NCBI RefSeq assembly: GCF_024460475.1
Contig: NZ_JANFYN010000007.1
Location: 1-64,000, forward strand
Reading direction: 5' to 3'
Length of the DNA: 64,000 bases
Origin: Holdemanella sp. MSK.7.32
Lineage (GTDB): Bacteria > Bacillota_I > Bacilli_A > Erysipelotrichales > Erysipelotrichaceae
The position numbers and the translations under genes were made by a program. This document shows positions 1 to 11,717 of the stretch, piece after piece. The first letter of the stretch is position 1, and the number at the start of each line of letters is the position of its first letter. The notes beneath the pieces were generated by a model that saw only the letters and a program-made list of their open reading frames with translations, was not told the DNA's origin and searched no databases.

Positions 1-1872
<1,872 letters not shown>

Positions 1873-2093
1873 GTGGTTCTCGTGTGTTTCGAGATGTTCT
1901 TTTTCAAGAACTGTTTTTTTACTGTTTTCTCAGTTTATCTTACAACTTACGTTTTAGACCTTTTCTGTTATGTCTTTTCTTCTTAGTTGCTCAGTTTTCA
2001 AAGATCGATTCTTCTGAGAAGTCTATGACCTCTCAAAACTAAACAGGATTTTTACAACCTACTCTTCAATTTCCACGTTTCTTCTTTCTCCTT
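1873..2093 (-). other. 16S-23S internal transcribed spacer, no tRNA
   Basis: This spacer of about 220 nt contains no tRNA cloverleaf. On the transcript strand it carries CCTGTTTAGTTTTGAGAG just after the 16S gene (2031-2047) and GATCTTTGAAAACTGA before the 23S gene (1991-2006). The first pairs with a copy upstream of 16S to form a processing stem. The second is an exact 16-nt repeat of the sequence in the 16S leader, so it probably forms the left arm of the 23S stem. Confidence 0.85.
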
Positions 2094-3640
<1,547 letters not shown>

Positions 3641-3716
3641 AGCTCTTAGATGTCTCTGACATCTTTCTTTACAATTGTTTGTTTCGAAATTGACGTTTTA
3701 GTTTGTATTTTATTTC

Positions 3717-3736
3717 CTGTTCAGTTTTCAAAGATC
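3717..3736 (-). other. pre-16S processing stem, left arm, in rRNA leader
   Basis: The transcript reads GATCTTTGAAAACTGAACAGG just upstream of 16S. AAAACTGAACAGG pairs over 13 bp, with one G-U, with CCTGTTTAGTTTT at 2036-2047, which would loop out the whole 16S for RNase III-type cleavage. The 16 bases at 3721-3736 are repeated exactly at 1991-2006 in front of 23S. Confidence 0.75.
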
Positions 3737-3761
3737 ATGTGCACCTCAGCAGTGCTCATCT

Positions 3762-3790
3762 ATATTACCAAATACTTCCCACTTCGTCAA
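3762..3790 (-). promoter_or_regulatory. rRNA operon promoter with A/T-rich UP-like tract
   Basis: On the minus strand TTGACG (3785-3790) is followed by 17 bp and TAATAT (3762-3767). An A/T tract rich in A runs immediately upstream of the -35 box (3791-3830), like an UP element. Transcription would start near 3755, about 115 nt before mature 16S. Confidence 0.85.
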
Positions 3791-4042
3791 ATGTTTTTTT
3801 TATTTTTTTTAAAAATATGTGAATTTATTTAAATAAATCATTAACACAGTGTTTACACACAAAGCATATAATACTGACTTGAAATACATAAAAAGCTATA
3901 AATAAAGGAATAATCGATATTCAATCCAACACGAATCGTCTCAACGTTTACAATTATACAGCAACTCATTCCATTTACTTTTCTCAATGAAAGAAAATAT
4001 CGGGCTACCTTCATATATCAAAAAATATAATTTAATTTTAAA
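3791..4042. other. intergenic region upstream of the rRNA promoter
   Basis: I see no gene here. Apart from the A/T tract next to the rRNA promoter, the region is AT-rich unique sequence. A second, distal rRNA promoter around 3865-3890 was considered, but its spacing is poor. Confidence 0.6.
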
Positions 4043-4060
4043 AAGGAGCCTACGCTCCTT
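4043..4060 (-). terminator. terminator after the glycyl radical operon
   Basis: AAGGAGC and GCTCCTT form a 7-bp stem with a 4-nt loop, followed on the minus strand by a T-rich run. It overlaps the stop codon of the activase gene. Confidence 0.8.
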
Positions 4061-4976
4061 AATCGATAACTAGATTCTTTATACCATTTTGTTTTGCACA
4101 ATCATAGAACTCTTGCATCTTTTCACTAGAATACATTTTTGGATTTTCTTTAAAACAATACTCCATATCCAAATATGCATATTTAGATTGAGCTAAAGGA
4201 TTATAATTCAAGATTTCATAATGAACATCCTCATAACATGAAACCAAAAACTTCGAAATCAAAGAAATATTATCAAAGGATGCCGTCATAGTCGGAATTA
4301 AAGGCGTACGAACAATCACGTGCGCTTTTTTATTGCTCTTAAGTAAATACGCAATGTTTTTTAATATTTTTTCATTTGAAACACCCGTATACTGTTTATG
4401 CAAGTTTTCATCATACAATTTACAATCACAATAAATTTGATCCAAGTAAGGTAAAGCCTTTTGTACATTCTCTAAATCCGTATATAGACTTGTTTCAACA
4501 GCCGTATGAATTCCTTTTTCCTTACAAACCTTTAATAAATTAATCAAGAAATCACTTTGTAAAAAGGGCTCTCCCCCTGAGAAAGTAACTCCACCTTCTC
4601 TTTTAAAGAATATTTCATCCTTTAAAATTTCATGAACACATTCCTCTACCGTATACTCTTTGGCATCCATACTCAAAGCTAAAGTAGGACATATATCACA
4701 AATCGCATCCCAATCTTCTCTTGCGTTTCTTGAAACACTAATTTTATGATTTACACATCTAACTCCACCCTGTTTTGATGCATGTACACAACTAAGACAA
4801 TGCATACACTTGGATTCCATATACAAGACTTGTGGTAAATATGACAATCCTTCTGGATTTTGACACCACTTACAGCGAAGTGGACACCCCTTAAAAAACA
4901 CCGTTGTACGAATTCCTTTTCCATCGTGTGTCGCAAAACGCTTTATATCAAATATATACCCTTTAGATGTTGTCAT
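4059..4976 (-). CDS. glycyl radical enzyme activating protein (radical SAM)
   Basis: This 305-residue protein should install the glycyl radical on the enzyme encoded just upstream, using S-adenosylmethionine and a [4Fe-4S] cluster. The radical SAM motif CPLRCKWC lies near residues 30-37. It is followed by a Cys-rich insert (CMHCLSC, then CDICP) typical of activases of dehydratase and lyase-type glycyl radical enzymes, and absent from classical PflA. The GGEP-like motif SGGEP is present. The start at 4976 is chosen because AAGGAC precedes it at good spacing and homologues begin here. A longer reading frame runs further into the upstream gene. The gene overlaps the enzyme gene by 14 bp, so the two are translationally coupled. 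Confidence 0.93.
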   Translation of the reverse strand: MTTSKGYIFDIKRFATHDGKGIRTTVFFKGCPLRCKWCQNPEGLSYLPQVLYMESKCMHCLSCVHASKQGGVRCVNHKISVSRNAREDWDAICDICPTLALSMDAKEYTVEECVHEILKDEIFFKREGGVTFSGGEPFLQSDFLINLLKVCKEKGIHTAVETSLYTDLENVQKALPYLDQIYCDCKLYDENLHKQYTGVSNEKILKNIAYLLKSNKKAHVIVRTPLIPTMTASFDNISLISKFLVSCYEDVHYEILNYNPLAQSKYAYLDMEYCFKENPKMYSSEKMQEFYDCAKQNGIKNLVID

Positions 4977-7269
4977 AACTTGTCCTTGCGATAATTTCAT
5001 CCTGCAACTCTCCAGCAAGTTCTGTAAAATATGCTGTATAACCAGCAACACGAACCGTCAAAGAGCGATATTGATCCGGATGTGCTTTGGCATTTAATAA
5101 ATCTTCTTTACGAACCACATTAAACTGAATATGTGGAATCTCTAAATCAACAAATGTGCGCATAAAATTCGCAAACTTATCAATACCCGATTCTGTTTTA
5201 AAGAATTCAGGTAAGAACTTCATATTTAACAAGCCACCATTTGTTGTACAAGAATTATCTAAATGCGACACCGATTTTAATACTGCCGTAGGGCCCTTTA
5301 AATCACGACCATACACAGCCGATAATCCACCATCTGCCAAAGGCGTTTTGGCAAATCTTCCATCACAGCTAGCCCCTACATTTTCTCCCATAGGAACATG
5401 GGCACTCACCGTATACATTCCTGTATGATATTCTCCATTACGATAGTTTGTATATTTTTTTAATTTATTTCTAAACTTTAATGCCCATTTTGCACCAAGC
5501 TCATCCACCCAATCCACATCATTTCCATACTTAGGTGCACGATTTAGTAACATCTGACGCATGACTTCATTGTTTGAAAAATTTTCTTTCAAAGCTTTTT
5601 CTAAATCAGCTGCATCAATTTTCTTTTCATCATATACAAGCTTTTTTAAAGCCGCCAAACTATCTGCAAGGTTTGCCACCTGAATCATTTGAATACCCGA
5701 CAAATTATAATGCGCACCACCACGCGTGACATCCATTCCTTTTTCCATACAATCATCAATGACACTTGATAAGAAGGCTGTTGGTAAAATATCAATATGT
5801 GCTTTTTCCACTTCTTCTAAACATGGAATCATTTTATCAATAAAATAATCCATCATTTTTTCAAAGGCAGATTCTAAATCAGAAAACGAAGTATATGTAC
5901 TTAAAGCCCCATAATCAGGCCCCATTTGTTTTCCCGTCAACAAACAACGACCATGATTCAAAGTAAGTTCTAACACCTTATTCATATTAAACATGCCCGA
6001 ATCCGACCAACCTAAATTATTGCCTTGTGTTGTAAGTTCCACACAACCAACAATCGCATAATCCATGGCATCAAAATGGGATATACCTAAATCTTCCATC
6101 GCCTTAATAATTGCCTTATCATTGAAAAATTGTGGCATTCCACTTCCTTTTGAAACAACTCGAATCGCATGCTTTAACAGTTCATCATTCGTATGTTCAT
6201 GAAGTCGAACGGATAAGTTGGGTTGTGGAAGACCAATATCTTCTTGTGCTTTTAAAAACAAATGACTCAATTCATTACTAAAATCGTTTCCATTTTGGTC
6301 TTGTCCACCCACACAAATATTGAATCCAATTGGAAAACCCGCAAAATATTTAGCACTATGCGCATTTCTTAAATATACGATCTCATTGAATTTCAACCAT
6401 AAACATTCAATTAATTCTAAAGCTTCACTTTCTTTTAACATGCCTGAATCTATATCTTGTTTATAGTAAGAATATAAAGTTTCATCTAAACGACCCGGAG
6501 AAAAACTAGATGCATTACTTTCCATGTGTAGCACTACAAATAAAAACCATAATGACTGTAATGCTTCATGAAATGTGGCAGCTGGTTTATAAGCCAAATT
6601 TTCACAAATTTCTGCCACTTCCTTTTTGTTCATCTCCAAAGCCAAATCATGATAGCGAAGCATAAACTTCTGAACACCTTGCATGACTAAAATAACACAT
6701 TCATAGAATTCTTTTTTTGATTCAGAACATATTTTTAAATGATTTCTAGCTAAATCAATATAGCCTTGTGGACCAAGTTGAAGCCATTCTTTAACATTTG
6801 GACAAATATGCCCCTGAGCATGATCGGTTTGATTAACTTTTACTACTTTAGAAATTGCACTAATTTCATTACCAAAACGATTCTTAATAACATCCTCTAA
6901 ACTTTTACCTTTCCAATATGGAACAATCACTTTACGAAAAGTCTCAATGTCTTCAGGACGAACATTAAACTTATCTTGAGGACGTGTTGGAATCGTTTCA
7001 AATTCACGATCCACCCAAGAAATTCCACTTTCTGGAAATACAACACCATAACGAACACCTTTTGTTCGATTTCCCACAATCAACTCTTCAGGTTCCATAC
7101 CAATTTCAATTTCATTTAATGCGTTATACAAAGAAAGTGCACGCTTATAAGGAATCGATTTATCTTCATTTTCTTGATATGTTCGTGTAATAATCAAAGC
7201 TTGTTCAATACTTACAAAGCGTGGTTGAGATAACATTTTATCTTTCAGAATAGAAATACGATTTAACAT
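4963..7269 (-). CDS. glycyl radical enzyme of the PFL-like family, substrate unknown
   Basis: The 768-residue protein has both hallmarks of a glycyl radical enzyme. The thiyl-radical cysteine is in GCVEL (C409, E411), and the C-terminal glycyl loop RVAGYTAYF has G743. It has one active-site cysteine followed by Val-Glu, not the Cys-Cys pair of pyruvate formate-lyase. It therefore belongs with the dehydratase, lyase and decarboxylase clades, and GCVEL with Leu instead of the commoner Pro resembles YbiW/PflD-type members. It is oxygen-sensitive and cytosolic by family. The activase follows with overlap. A DeoR-type regulator and a divergent amino-acid-type symporter flank it, suggesting a small imported amino acid or derivative as substrate; that is inference. 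The PflB role is rejected on the active-site motif. Confidence 0.93.
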   Translation of the reverse strand: MLNRISILKDKMLSQPRFVSIEQALIITRTYQENEDKSIPYKRALSLYNALNEIEIGMEPEELIVGNRTKGVRYGVVFPESGISWVDREFETIPTRPQDKFNVRPEDIETFRKVIVPYWKGKSLEDVIKNRFGNEISAISKVVKVNQTDHAQGHICPNVKEWLQLGPQGYIDLARNHLKICSESKKEFYECVILVMQGVQKFMLRYHDLALEMNKKEVAEICENLAYKPAATFHEALQSLWFLFVVLHMESNASSFSPGRLDETLYSYYKQDIDSGMLKESEALELIECLWLKFNEIVYLRNAHSAKYFAGFPIGFNICVGGQDQNGNDFSNELSHLFLKAQEDIGLPQPNLSVRLHEHTNDELLKHAIRVVSKGSGMPQFFNDKAIIKAMEDLGISHFDAMDYAIVGCVELTTQGNNLGWSDSGMFNMNKVLELTLNHGRCLLTGKQMGPDYGALSTYTSFSDLESAFEKMMDYFIDKMIPCLEEVEKAHIDILPTAFLSSVIDDCMEKGMDVTRGGAHYNLSGIQMIQVANLADSLAALKKLVYDEKKIDAADLEKALKENFSNNEVMRQMLLNRAPKYGNDVDWVDELGAKWALKFRNKLKKYTNYRNGEYHTGMYTVSAHVPMGENVGASCDGRFAKTPLADGGLSAVYGRDLKGPTAVLKSVSHLDNSCTTNGGLLNMKFLPEFFKTESGIDKFANFMRTFVDLEIPHIQFNVVRKEDLLNAKAHPDQYRSLTVRVAGYTAYFTELAGELQDEIIARTSYDNI

Positions 7270-7293
7270 AGTAAGTCCTCCATCTACAATTAG

Positions 7294-7322
7294 ATTATAA
7301 AAAGAACTATGATCAAAATCAA
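7294..7322 (-). promoter_or_regulatory. promoter of the glycyl radical operon
   Basis: On the minus strand TTGATT (7317-7322), a 17-bp spacer and TATAAT (7294-7299) precede the gene. The ribosome binding site GGAGG follows. The promoter lies inside the hairpin that ends the regulator transcript. Confidence 0.75.
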
Positions 7323-7329
7323 TAGTTCC
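7303..7329 (-). terminator. terminator between regulator and glycyl radical enzyme genes
   Basis: GAACTAT and ATAGTTC pair across an 11-nt loop and are followed on the minus strand by TTTTTATAAT. It separates the regulator gene from the operon and shares bases with the operon promoter. Confidence 0.6.
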
Positions 7330-7332
7330 TTA

Positions 7333-8055
7333 TTACTTTTTATTACTTTTTATTGTTTGTAGAATTCCATAAAACGCATCTACCTTGGCATACTCATAAT
7401 TTCCCATTTGATAAAACTTATCCGAATCCGCCAACATATAGGCCTTTTTCGATTGTTTTAAAACAATACGCTTTGTTTGACCATCATTCGGCATATAGGT
7501 CATAACACTTCCAGATTCTAAATCTATACCAACCACACCTAAAAAAGATAAATCAAAATGAAATCGTTGAAGAAATTCATCGCACATATTACCCACAAAA
7601 CCATTTCTTGCATAATCAAATTCTCCACCAATGAAAATAGAATGAATTTGACTTGTAGAAAGAATCTGAATTACATCCAACATATTCGTAACGACTGTAA
7701 TACCTGAAATAGGTCTTAACACTAATAATTTAGCTAATTCAATATTCGTAGTCGAAATATCCAAAAAGACTGTCATATTTGGTTCAATCAAATCATAAGC
7801 CATTTGCGCTATTTTTTGTTTCTCCTTACTATTCACATTCTTTCTAGAATTGGCATCCTCTAAATGAACATTTAAACGATTCAAAATCGCTCCACCATAA
7901 ATCTTTTTACATTTCCCTTTCGATTCTAAAAAAGCTAAATCTTTACGAATTAAATCGGGTGTTACACCAAAACGTGTACTTAAATCTTTTACCAACACTT
8001 TACCATTCTCTTGTAAATCTTCTAAAATTAAATTTTGTCTTTCTTCTACAAACAT
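7333..8055 (-). CDS. DeoR-family transcriptional regulator
   Basis: The 240-residue protein has an N-terminal DeoR-type winged helix (ERQNLILEDLQENGKVLVKDLSTRFGVTPDLIRKDL is the region, about residues 4-40) and a C-terminal sugar-phosphate-sensor-like domain with the family FLDISTTNIELAK segment. The start at 8055 is preferred over an upstream GTG and ATG because AGGTG lies six bases before it. It sits between the glycyl radical operon and the divergent symporter, so it is the likely regulator of both. The effector is unknown. The family usually senses phosphorylated sugars, which does not fit the amino-acid-type transporter well. Confidence 0.88.
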   Translation of the reverse strand: MFVEERQNLILEDLQENGKVLVKDLSTRFGVTPDLIRKDLAFLESKGKCKKIYGGAILNRLNVHLEDANSRKNVNSKEKQKIAQMAYDLIEPNMTVFLDISTTNIELAKLLVLRPISGITVVTNMLDVIQILSTSQIHSIFIGGEFDYARNGFVGNMCDEFLQRFHFDLSFLGVVGIDLESGSVMTYMPNDGQTKRIVLKQSKKAYMLADSDKFYQMGNYEYAKVDAFYGILQTIKSNKK

Positions 8056-8077
8056 ACTCATCACCTGTTTAAATATT

Positions 8078-8098
8078 ATATCATTTTTGTGATATACT
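8078..8098 (+). promoter_or_regulatory. divergent control site: inverted repeat over a -10 box
   Basis: ATATCA (8078-8083) and TGATAT (8090-8095) form an inverted repeat with a 6-bp centre. The right arm overlaps TATACT (8093-8098), the likely -10 box of the symporter gene. It is a candidate operator for the DeoR-type regulator. No convincing -35 box at 17 bp was found. Confidence 0.5.
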
Positions 8099-8120
8099 AA
8101 GAAACATCGAGGTACTACAA

Positions 8121-9422
8121 ATGAATAAAAACGGAAATTTTAAAAGTACGGTAGGATTTGTGCTTGCCTGTGTAGGTTCTGCCGTAGGAATGGGAAACAT
8201 ATGGATGTTTCCATATCGTTTAGGACAATATGGAGGAGCTGCCTTTCTGATTCCATATTTAATTTTTATCGCCTTATTTGGTCTTGTTGGTTTATCGGCT
8301 GAATTTGCGCTAGGAAGAATGGCAAAAACCGGAACGTTAGGTGCTTATACATATTGTTGGAAGAATAAATTTGGTAAATATATTGGATGGCTTCCACTAC
8401 TTGGATCTCTTGGAATTGCGATTGGATACAGTGTCATTTTAGGATGGGTATTTCGCAGCATTCAAGGTGTAGTCACAAACGAACTACTCACGAATAGTAT
8501 TCCAGCTTTCTTTACGAATATGACACAATCCTTTTCAAATGTACCATGTCACTTTTTAGTCTTGTTTGTGACTTGTTTATTGTTATTCACAAGTGCCACA
8601 AATGCCATTGAAAAAGTCAACAAAGTATTGATGCCAGCCTTCTTTATTTTATTTATATTCCTTGCCATTCGTGTCAGCTTATTTGACGGTGCTATCGAAG
8701 GTTATAAATTTTTGTTTGTTCCTAAATGGGAATGTTTACTCAACAAAGAAACATGGATCATGGCCATGGGACAAGCTTTTTTCTCCTTATCCATTACTGG
8801 TTCTGGAATGATTGTATATGGAGCATATTTAAAGGATGATGTGGATATTCCAAAGGCAAGTGTGCAGACGGCTGTATTTGATACAATTGCTGCGATGCTA
8901 GCAGCACTTGCCATTATGCCTGCCGTATTTTCTTTTGGCATTGATCCCGTTAGCGGTCCTAGTTTAATGTTTTTAACCCTTCCTGAAGTATTTAAACAAA
9001 TGCCACTCGGCAATCTCTTTGCCCTATTCTTCTTTATTTCAGTAGCTTTCGCCGGAATCACAAGTTTAATCAACATGCTTGAAGCTGTGTGTGAGTCTTG
9101 GCAACACCGCTTTCACATTTCGAGAAAGAATGCTGTTTTACTTTGTGGCATTATCACATTCGCCATATCTGTATGTATTGAAAATGGTGATATTGTAGGT
9201 AAATGGATGGATGTTGTCACAATCTACATTATTCCTTTTGCAGCACTACTTGGAGCCATTACCATTTACTATATTTTAGGCTGGAACGCTTTAAAACAAG
9301 AATTAGATAAAGGAAGAAAAAAGCCGGTAGGACCGACTTTTAAATTCTTAGGCAAATATGTATATGTATTTCTTGCCATCATTATTTTGATTTTGGGAAT
9401 TCTTTATAACGGTATTGGCTAA
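8121..9422 (+). CDS. sodium-dependent transporter, NSS (SNF) family
   Basis: This 433-residue membrane protein is a neurotransmitter:sodium symporter family member that imports amino acids or related amines with sodium. TM1 carries the family sodium-site pattern GSAVGMGNIWMFP at residues about 18-30. Ten to twelve hydrophobic helices follow, and the length is normal for bacterial members. GAGGT precedes the ATG by seven bases. It diverges from the DeoR-type regulator and glycyl radical operon, so it may feed that pathway. The substrate cannot be read from sequence. The 3' end overlaps the convergent phosphodiesterase gene by 41 bp. Confidence 0.93.
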   Translation: MNKNGNFKSTVGFVLACVGSAVGMGNIWMFPYRLGQYGGAAFLIPYLIFIALFGLVGLSAEFALGRMAKTGTLGAYTYCWKNKFGKYIGWLPLLGSLGIAIGYSVILGWVFRSIQGVVTNELLTNSIPAFFTNMTQSFSNVPCHFLVLFVTCLLLFTSATNAIEKVNKVLMPAFFILFIFLAIRVSLFDGAIEGYKFLFVPKWECLLNKETWIMAMGQAFFSLSITGSGMIVYGAYLKDDVDIPKASVQTAVFDTIAAMLAALAIMPAVFSFGIDPVSGPSLMFLTLPEVFKQMPLGNLFALFFFISVAFAGITSLINMLEAVCESWQHRFHISRKNAVLLCGIITFAISVCIENGDIVGKWMDVVTIYIIPFAALLGAITIYYILGWNALKQELDKGRKKPVGPTFKFLGKYVYVFLAIIILILGILYNGIG

Positions 9423-9927
9423 GCGTTTCTAAATCTTTCCAAGTAAATACACAGTCCTCTAGTATCATATAACTATGAGGGCTGTTTTCTTTTGGAATCG
9501 AAACAGATCCTGGATTCATATAAATAATACCATCTCGATCTTCAAGGGTAGGAACATGGGTATGTCCACATAGTAATATATCCCCCATTTTTAATTTAAC
9601 AGGTTCTAAATGTCCATGTGTACAATAGATAAAAAGTCCGTTTATATCTAACACAGAATAATCTGCTAAACATGGAAAATCCAATACCATTTGATCGACT
9701 TCACAATCACAATTTCCACGAACACATAAAATCGAGTCTGATATGGAATTCAACATCTCAATCACTTTTTTAGGTGCATAATCTTTTGGTAAATCATTTC
9801 TAGGGCCATGATATAAAATATCCCCCAATAAAATCAATCGATCTGGTTTTTCGTATTTGTAAGCATCCATTAGTTTTTGACAATAATAACTTGAACCATG
9901 GATGTCACTTGCGATCATATACTTCAT
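9382..9927 (-). CDS. yfcE: YfcE-type metallophosphoesterase
   Basis: The 181-residue protein is a calcineurin-like phosphodiesterase. Metal-binding motifs are in order: SDIHG (about residue 7), LLGDILYHG (33-41), RGNCD, THGH and GHTH followed by NPGS. This arrangement is that of the YfcE/MJ0936 family, which hydrolyses phosphodiesters in vitro. The physiological substrate is unclear. AAAGGGGAG precedes the ATG. A second family member lies at 29300-29794. The gene is convergent with the symporter and overlaps its 3' end. Confidence 0.92.
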   Translation of the reverse strand: MKYMIASDIHGSSYYCQKLMDAYKYEKPDRLILLGDILYHGPRNDLPKDYAPKKVIEMLNSISDSILCVRGNCDCEVDQMVLDFPCLADYSVLDINGLFIYCTHGHLEPVKLKMGDILLCGHTHVPTLEDRDGIIYMNPGSVSIPKENSPHSYMILEDCVFTWKDLETLSQYRYKEFPKSK

Positions 9928-9951
9928 TAAATTTCACTCCCCTTTAAGAAA

Positions 9952-9973
9952 AAAGAATGCCGAAGCATTCTTT
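9952..9973 (-). terminator. terminator after pfp
   Basis: AAAGAATGC, loop TTCG and GCATTCTTT form a 9-bp stem followed by T residues on the minus strand. It lies between pfp and yfcE. Confidence 0.85.
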
Positions 9974-9979
9974 TATTTA

Positions 9980-11629
9980 TTATTCACCTTTTTCTAAAGC
10001 TAATGTACGAGTTGTTAAATCACATACTTCAGTTGGTCCATAGTATTGGATAGCTCCTGGATAAGTATATGCAGTTTCAACAGCCCATGTATCACGGTTT
10101 GCTTCGAAATATTTGAATGGTTTTCCATCTAATTCAACCAATGCTTTTTTGATAACTGGTTTATCTTCACCATTACGACGTTCGATATTCATCATCTTAG
10201 TGATTGGCATACCACCAGCAACCCATTCTTCAGCTGGTTTAGATAAGTTAGATACTTTTGATAAATATCCATTATATCCATATTGGATCAACATGAATGC
10301 GTTGTATCCTAATGAGTAACAATAGTCAGCATCAAAGTTTGATGGGAATGCACAACGTCCTTCGTATCCAAAGAAGTGGTGTAATGCATTGAATTTACCT
10401 GTAAATCCTCTTTCAGTTAATTTATCTTTAACTAAAGCTGAGAACAATTTTTCTGATTCAATTAAAGATACCTGTACGTTTCCGTGTGGATCTCTTTCTA
10501 AGAATAATTGTTGTTGGATAGTTTGAGGTAAGATTGCGAATACAGCCATTGATTCAGCAGTTAAACCTTTTTCAATGAATGCATATTTTTCTTCCCAGCT
10601 ACCTAATGCGTTAAATTCTTCTGTTTTGTTTCCAGCTAATAATTCGTTGATTTCAGCAATCAATGCTTTAAATTCTGGAACAAATTCAACTACACCTTCA
10701 GGGATGATTGCAACACCGAAGTTGTTTCCATTTGCAGAACGTTTTTCAACAGCATCTGCAATGTAGTCAGCGATTTCAGATAAAGATTGTTTTTTAGCAG
10801 CAACTTCTTCTGAAATTAAGCAAATGTTTGGTTGAGTTTCTAAAGCACATTCCAAAGCTACGTGACTTGCACTACGTCCCATAACTTTTACAAAGTGCCA
10901 GTATTTTTTAGCAGAGTTTGCATCACGTTCGATGTTTCCGATTAATTCGCTATATGTTTTAGTTGCAGTATCGAATCCAAATGAACATTCGATGTCTTCG
11001 TTTTTCAAGTCACCATCGATAGTTTTTGGACAACCGATAACTTGAACACCTGTATTGTGAGCAGCAAAGTATTCAGCTAATACAGCAGCGTTTGTATTTG
11101 AGTCATCACCACCGATAATTACGATAGCAGTGATTCCGTGTTTTTCACAAACTTTTGCAGCAACTGCGAATTGTTCTTCAGTTTCTAATTTTGTACGTCC
11201 AGATCCGATAATATCAAATCCACCAGTATTTCTGTATGCATCGATATAAGCATCATCGAATTCTACATAGTTGTCTTCTAATAATCCAATAGGACCATTT
11301 TTAAATCCGTAAAGAACATTTTCTTTACTAGTAGCTTTTAATGCATCATATAGACCACAAATAACGTTGTGTCCACCAGGTGCTTGTCCACCAGATAAGA
11401 TTACACCTACAACTTGTTTTTTAGCTGCAGAAGTATTTTCTCCTTTTTCGAATGTGATTTCTTTTTCTCCGTAAGTGTTAGGGAATAAAGCCGCGATTTT
11501 TTCTTGGTCTGCAACACTTTGAGTTGCGTTTCCTTCCTTAACACAGATTTCTGAAATACCATTTCTTAACATTCCAGGCAATTTTGGACTGTATTGGTAT
11601 CTAGCTTTTTGAAGTGGTGATTGATTCAT
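9980..11629 (-). CDS. pfp: pyrophosphate--fructose 6-phosphate 1-phosphotransferase
   Basis: The 549-residue enzyme phosphorylates fructose 6-phosphate with pyrophosphate instead of ATP, reversibly, in glycolysis. The length matches the long PPi-PFK clade. The donor site reads GGDDSNT (173-179), where Asp replaces the Gly of ATP-dependent enzymes. The catalytic loop PKTIDGDL (201-208) has Lys202, also diagnostic of PPi use. The N-terminal glycine loop LSGGQAPGGHN is intact. AAGGAG stands before the ATG. The gene appears monocistronic, with its own terminator. Codon choice is strongly biased, as expected for an abundant glycolytic enzyme. Confidence 0.96.
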   Translation of the reverse strand: MNQSPLQKARYQYSPKLPGMLRNGISEICVKEGNATQSVADQEKIAALFPNTYGEKEITFEKGENTSAAKKQVVGVILSGGQAPGGHNVICGLYDALKATSKENVLYGFKNGPIGLLEDNYVEFDDAYIDAYRNTGGFDIIGSGRTKLETEEQFAVAAKVCEKHGITAIVIIGGDDSNTNAAVLAEYFAAHNTGVQVIGCPKTIDGDLKNEDIECSFGFDTATKTYSELIGNIERDANSAKKYWHFVKVMGRSASHVALECALETQPNICLISEEVAAKKQSLSEIADYIADAVEKRSANGNNFGVAIIPEGVVEFVPEFKALIAEINELLAGNKTEEFNALGSWEEKYAFIEKGLTAESMAVFAILPQTIQQQLFLERDPHGNVQVSLIESEKLFSALVKDKLTERGFTGKFNALHHFFGYEGRCAFPSNFDADYCYSLGYNAFMLIQYGYNGYLSKVSNLSKPAEEWVAGGMPITKMMNIERRNGEDKPVIKKALVELDGKPFKYFEANRDTWAVETAYTYPGAIQYYGPTEVCDLTTRTLALEKGE

Positions 11630-11717
11630 TTTTATATCTCCTTTTCAATTTATACCTACATTAAAAATTTTATAACACTTTGCCCAAAAAGTAAATAGAG
11701 CACCCCATCCAAGGCCT

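Noticed and set aside
3861..3895. A second, distal rRNA promoter (TATTAT on the minus strand)
   Set aside because: No -35 box at 16-18 bp; only the proximal promoter is convincing.
4977..5051. Longer start for the activase
   Set aside because: It would overlap the enzyme gene by 89 bp, has no ribosome binding site, and homologues start at MTTSKGYIF.
4963..7269. Assignment as pyruvate formate-lyase (pflB)
   Set aside because: The active site has a single Cys in GCVEL, not the Cys-Cys pair of PFL, and the activase has extra cluster cysteines.
8702..9076. A 124-codon minus-strand frame
   Set aside because: It is the antisense shadow of the sodium symporter gene, with no ribosome site or family match.
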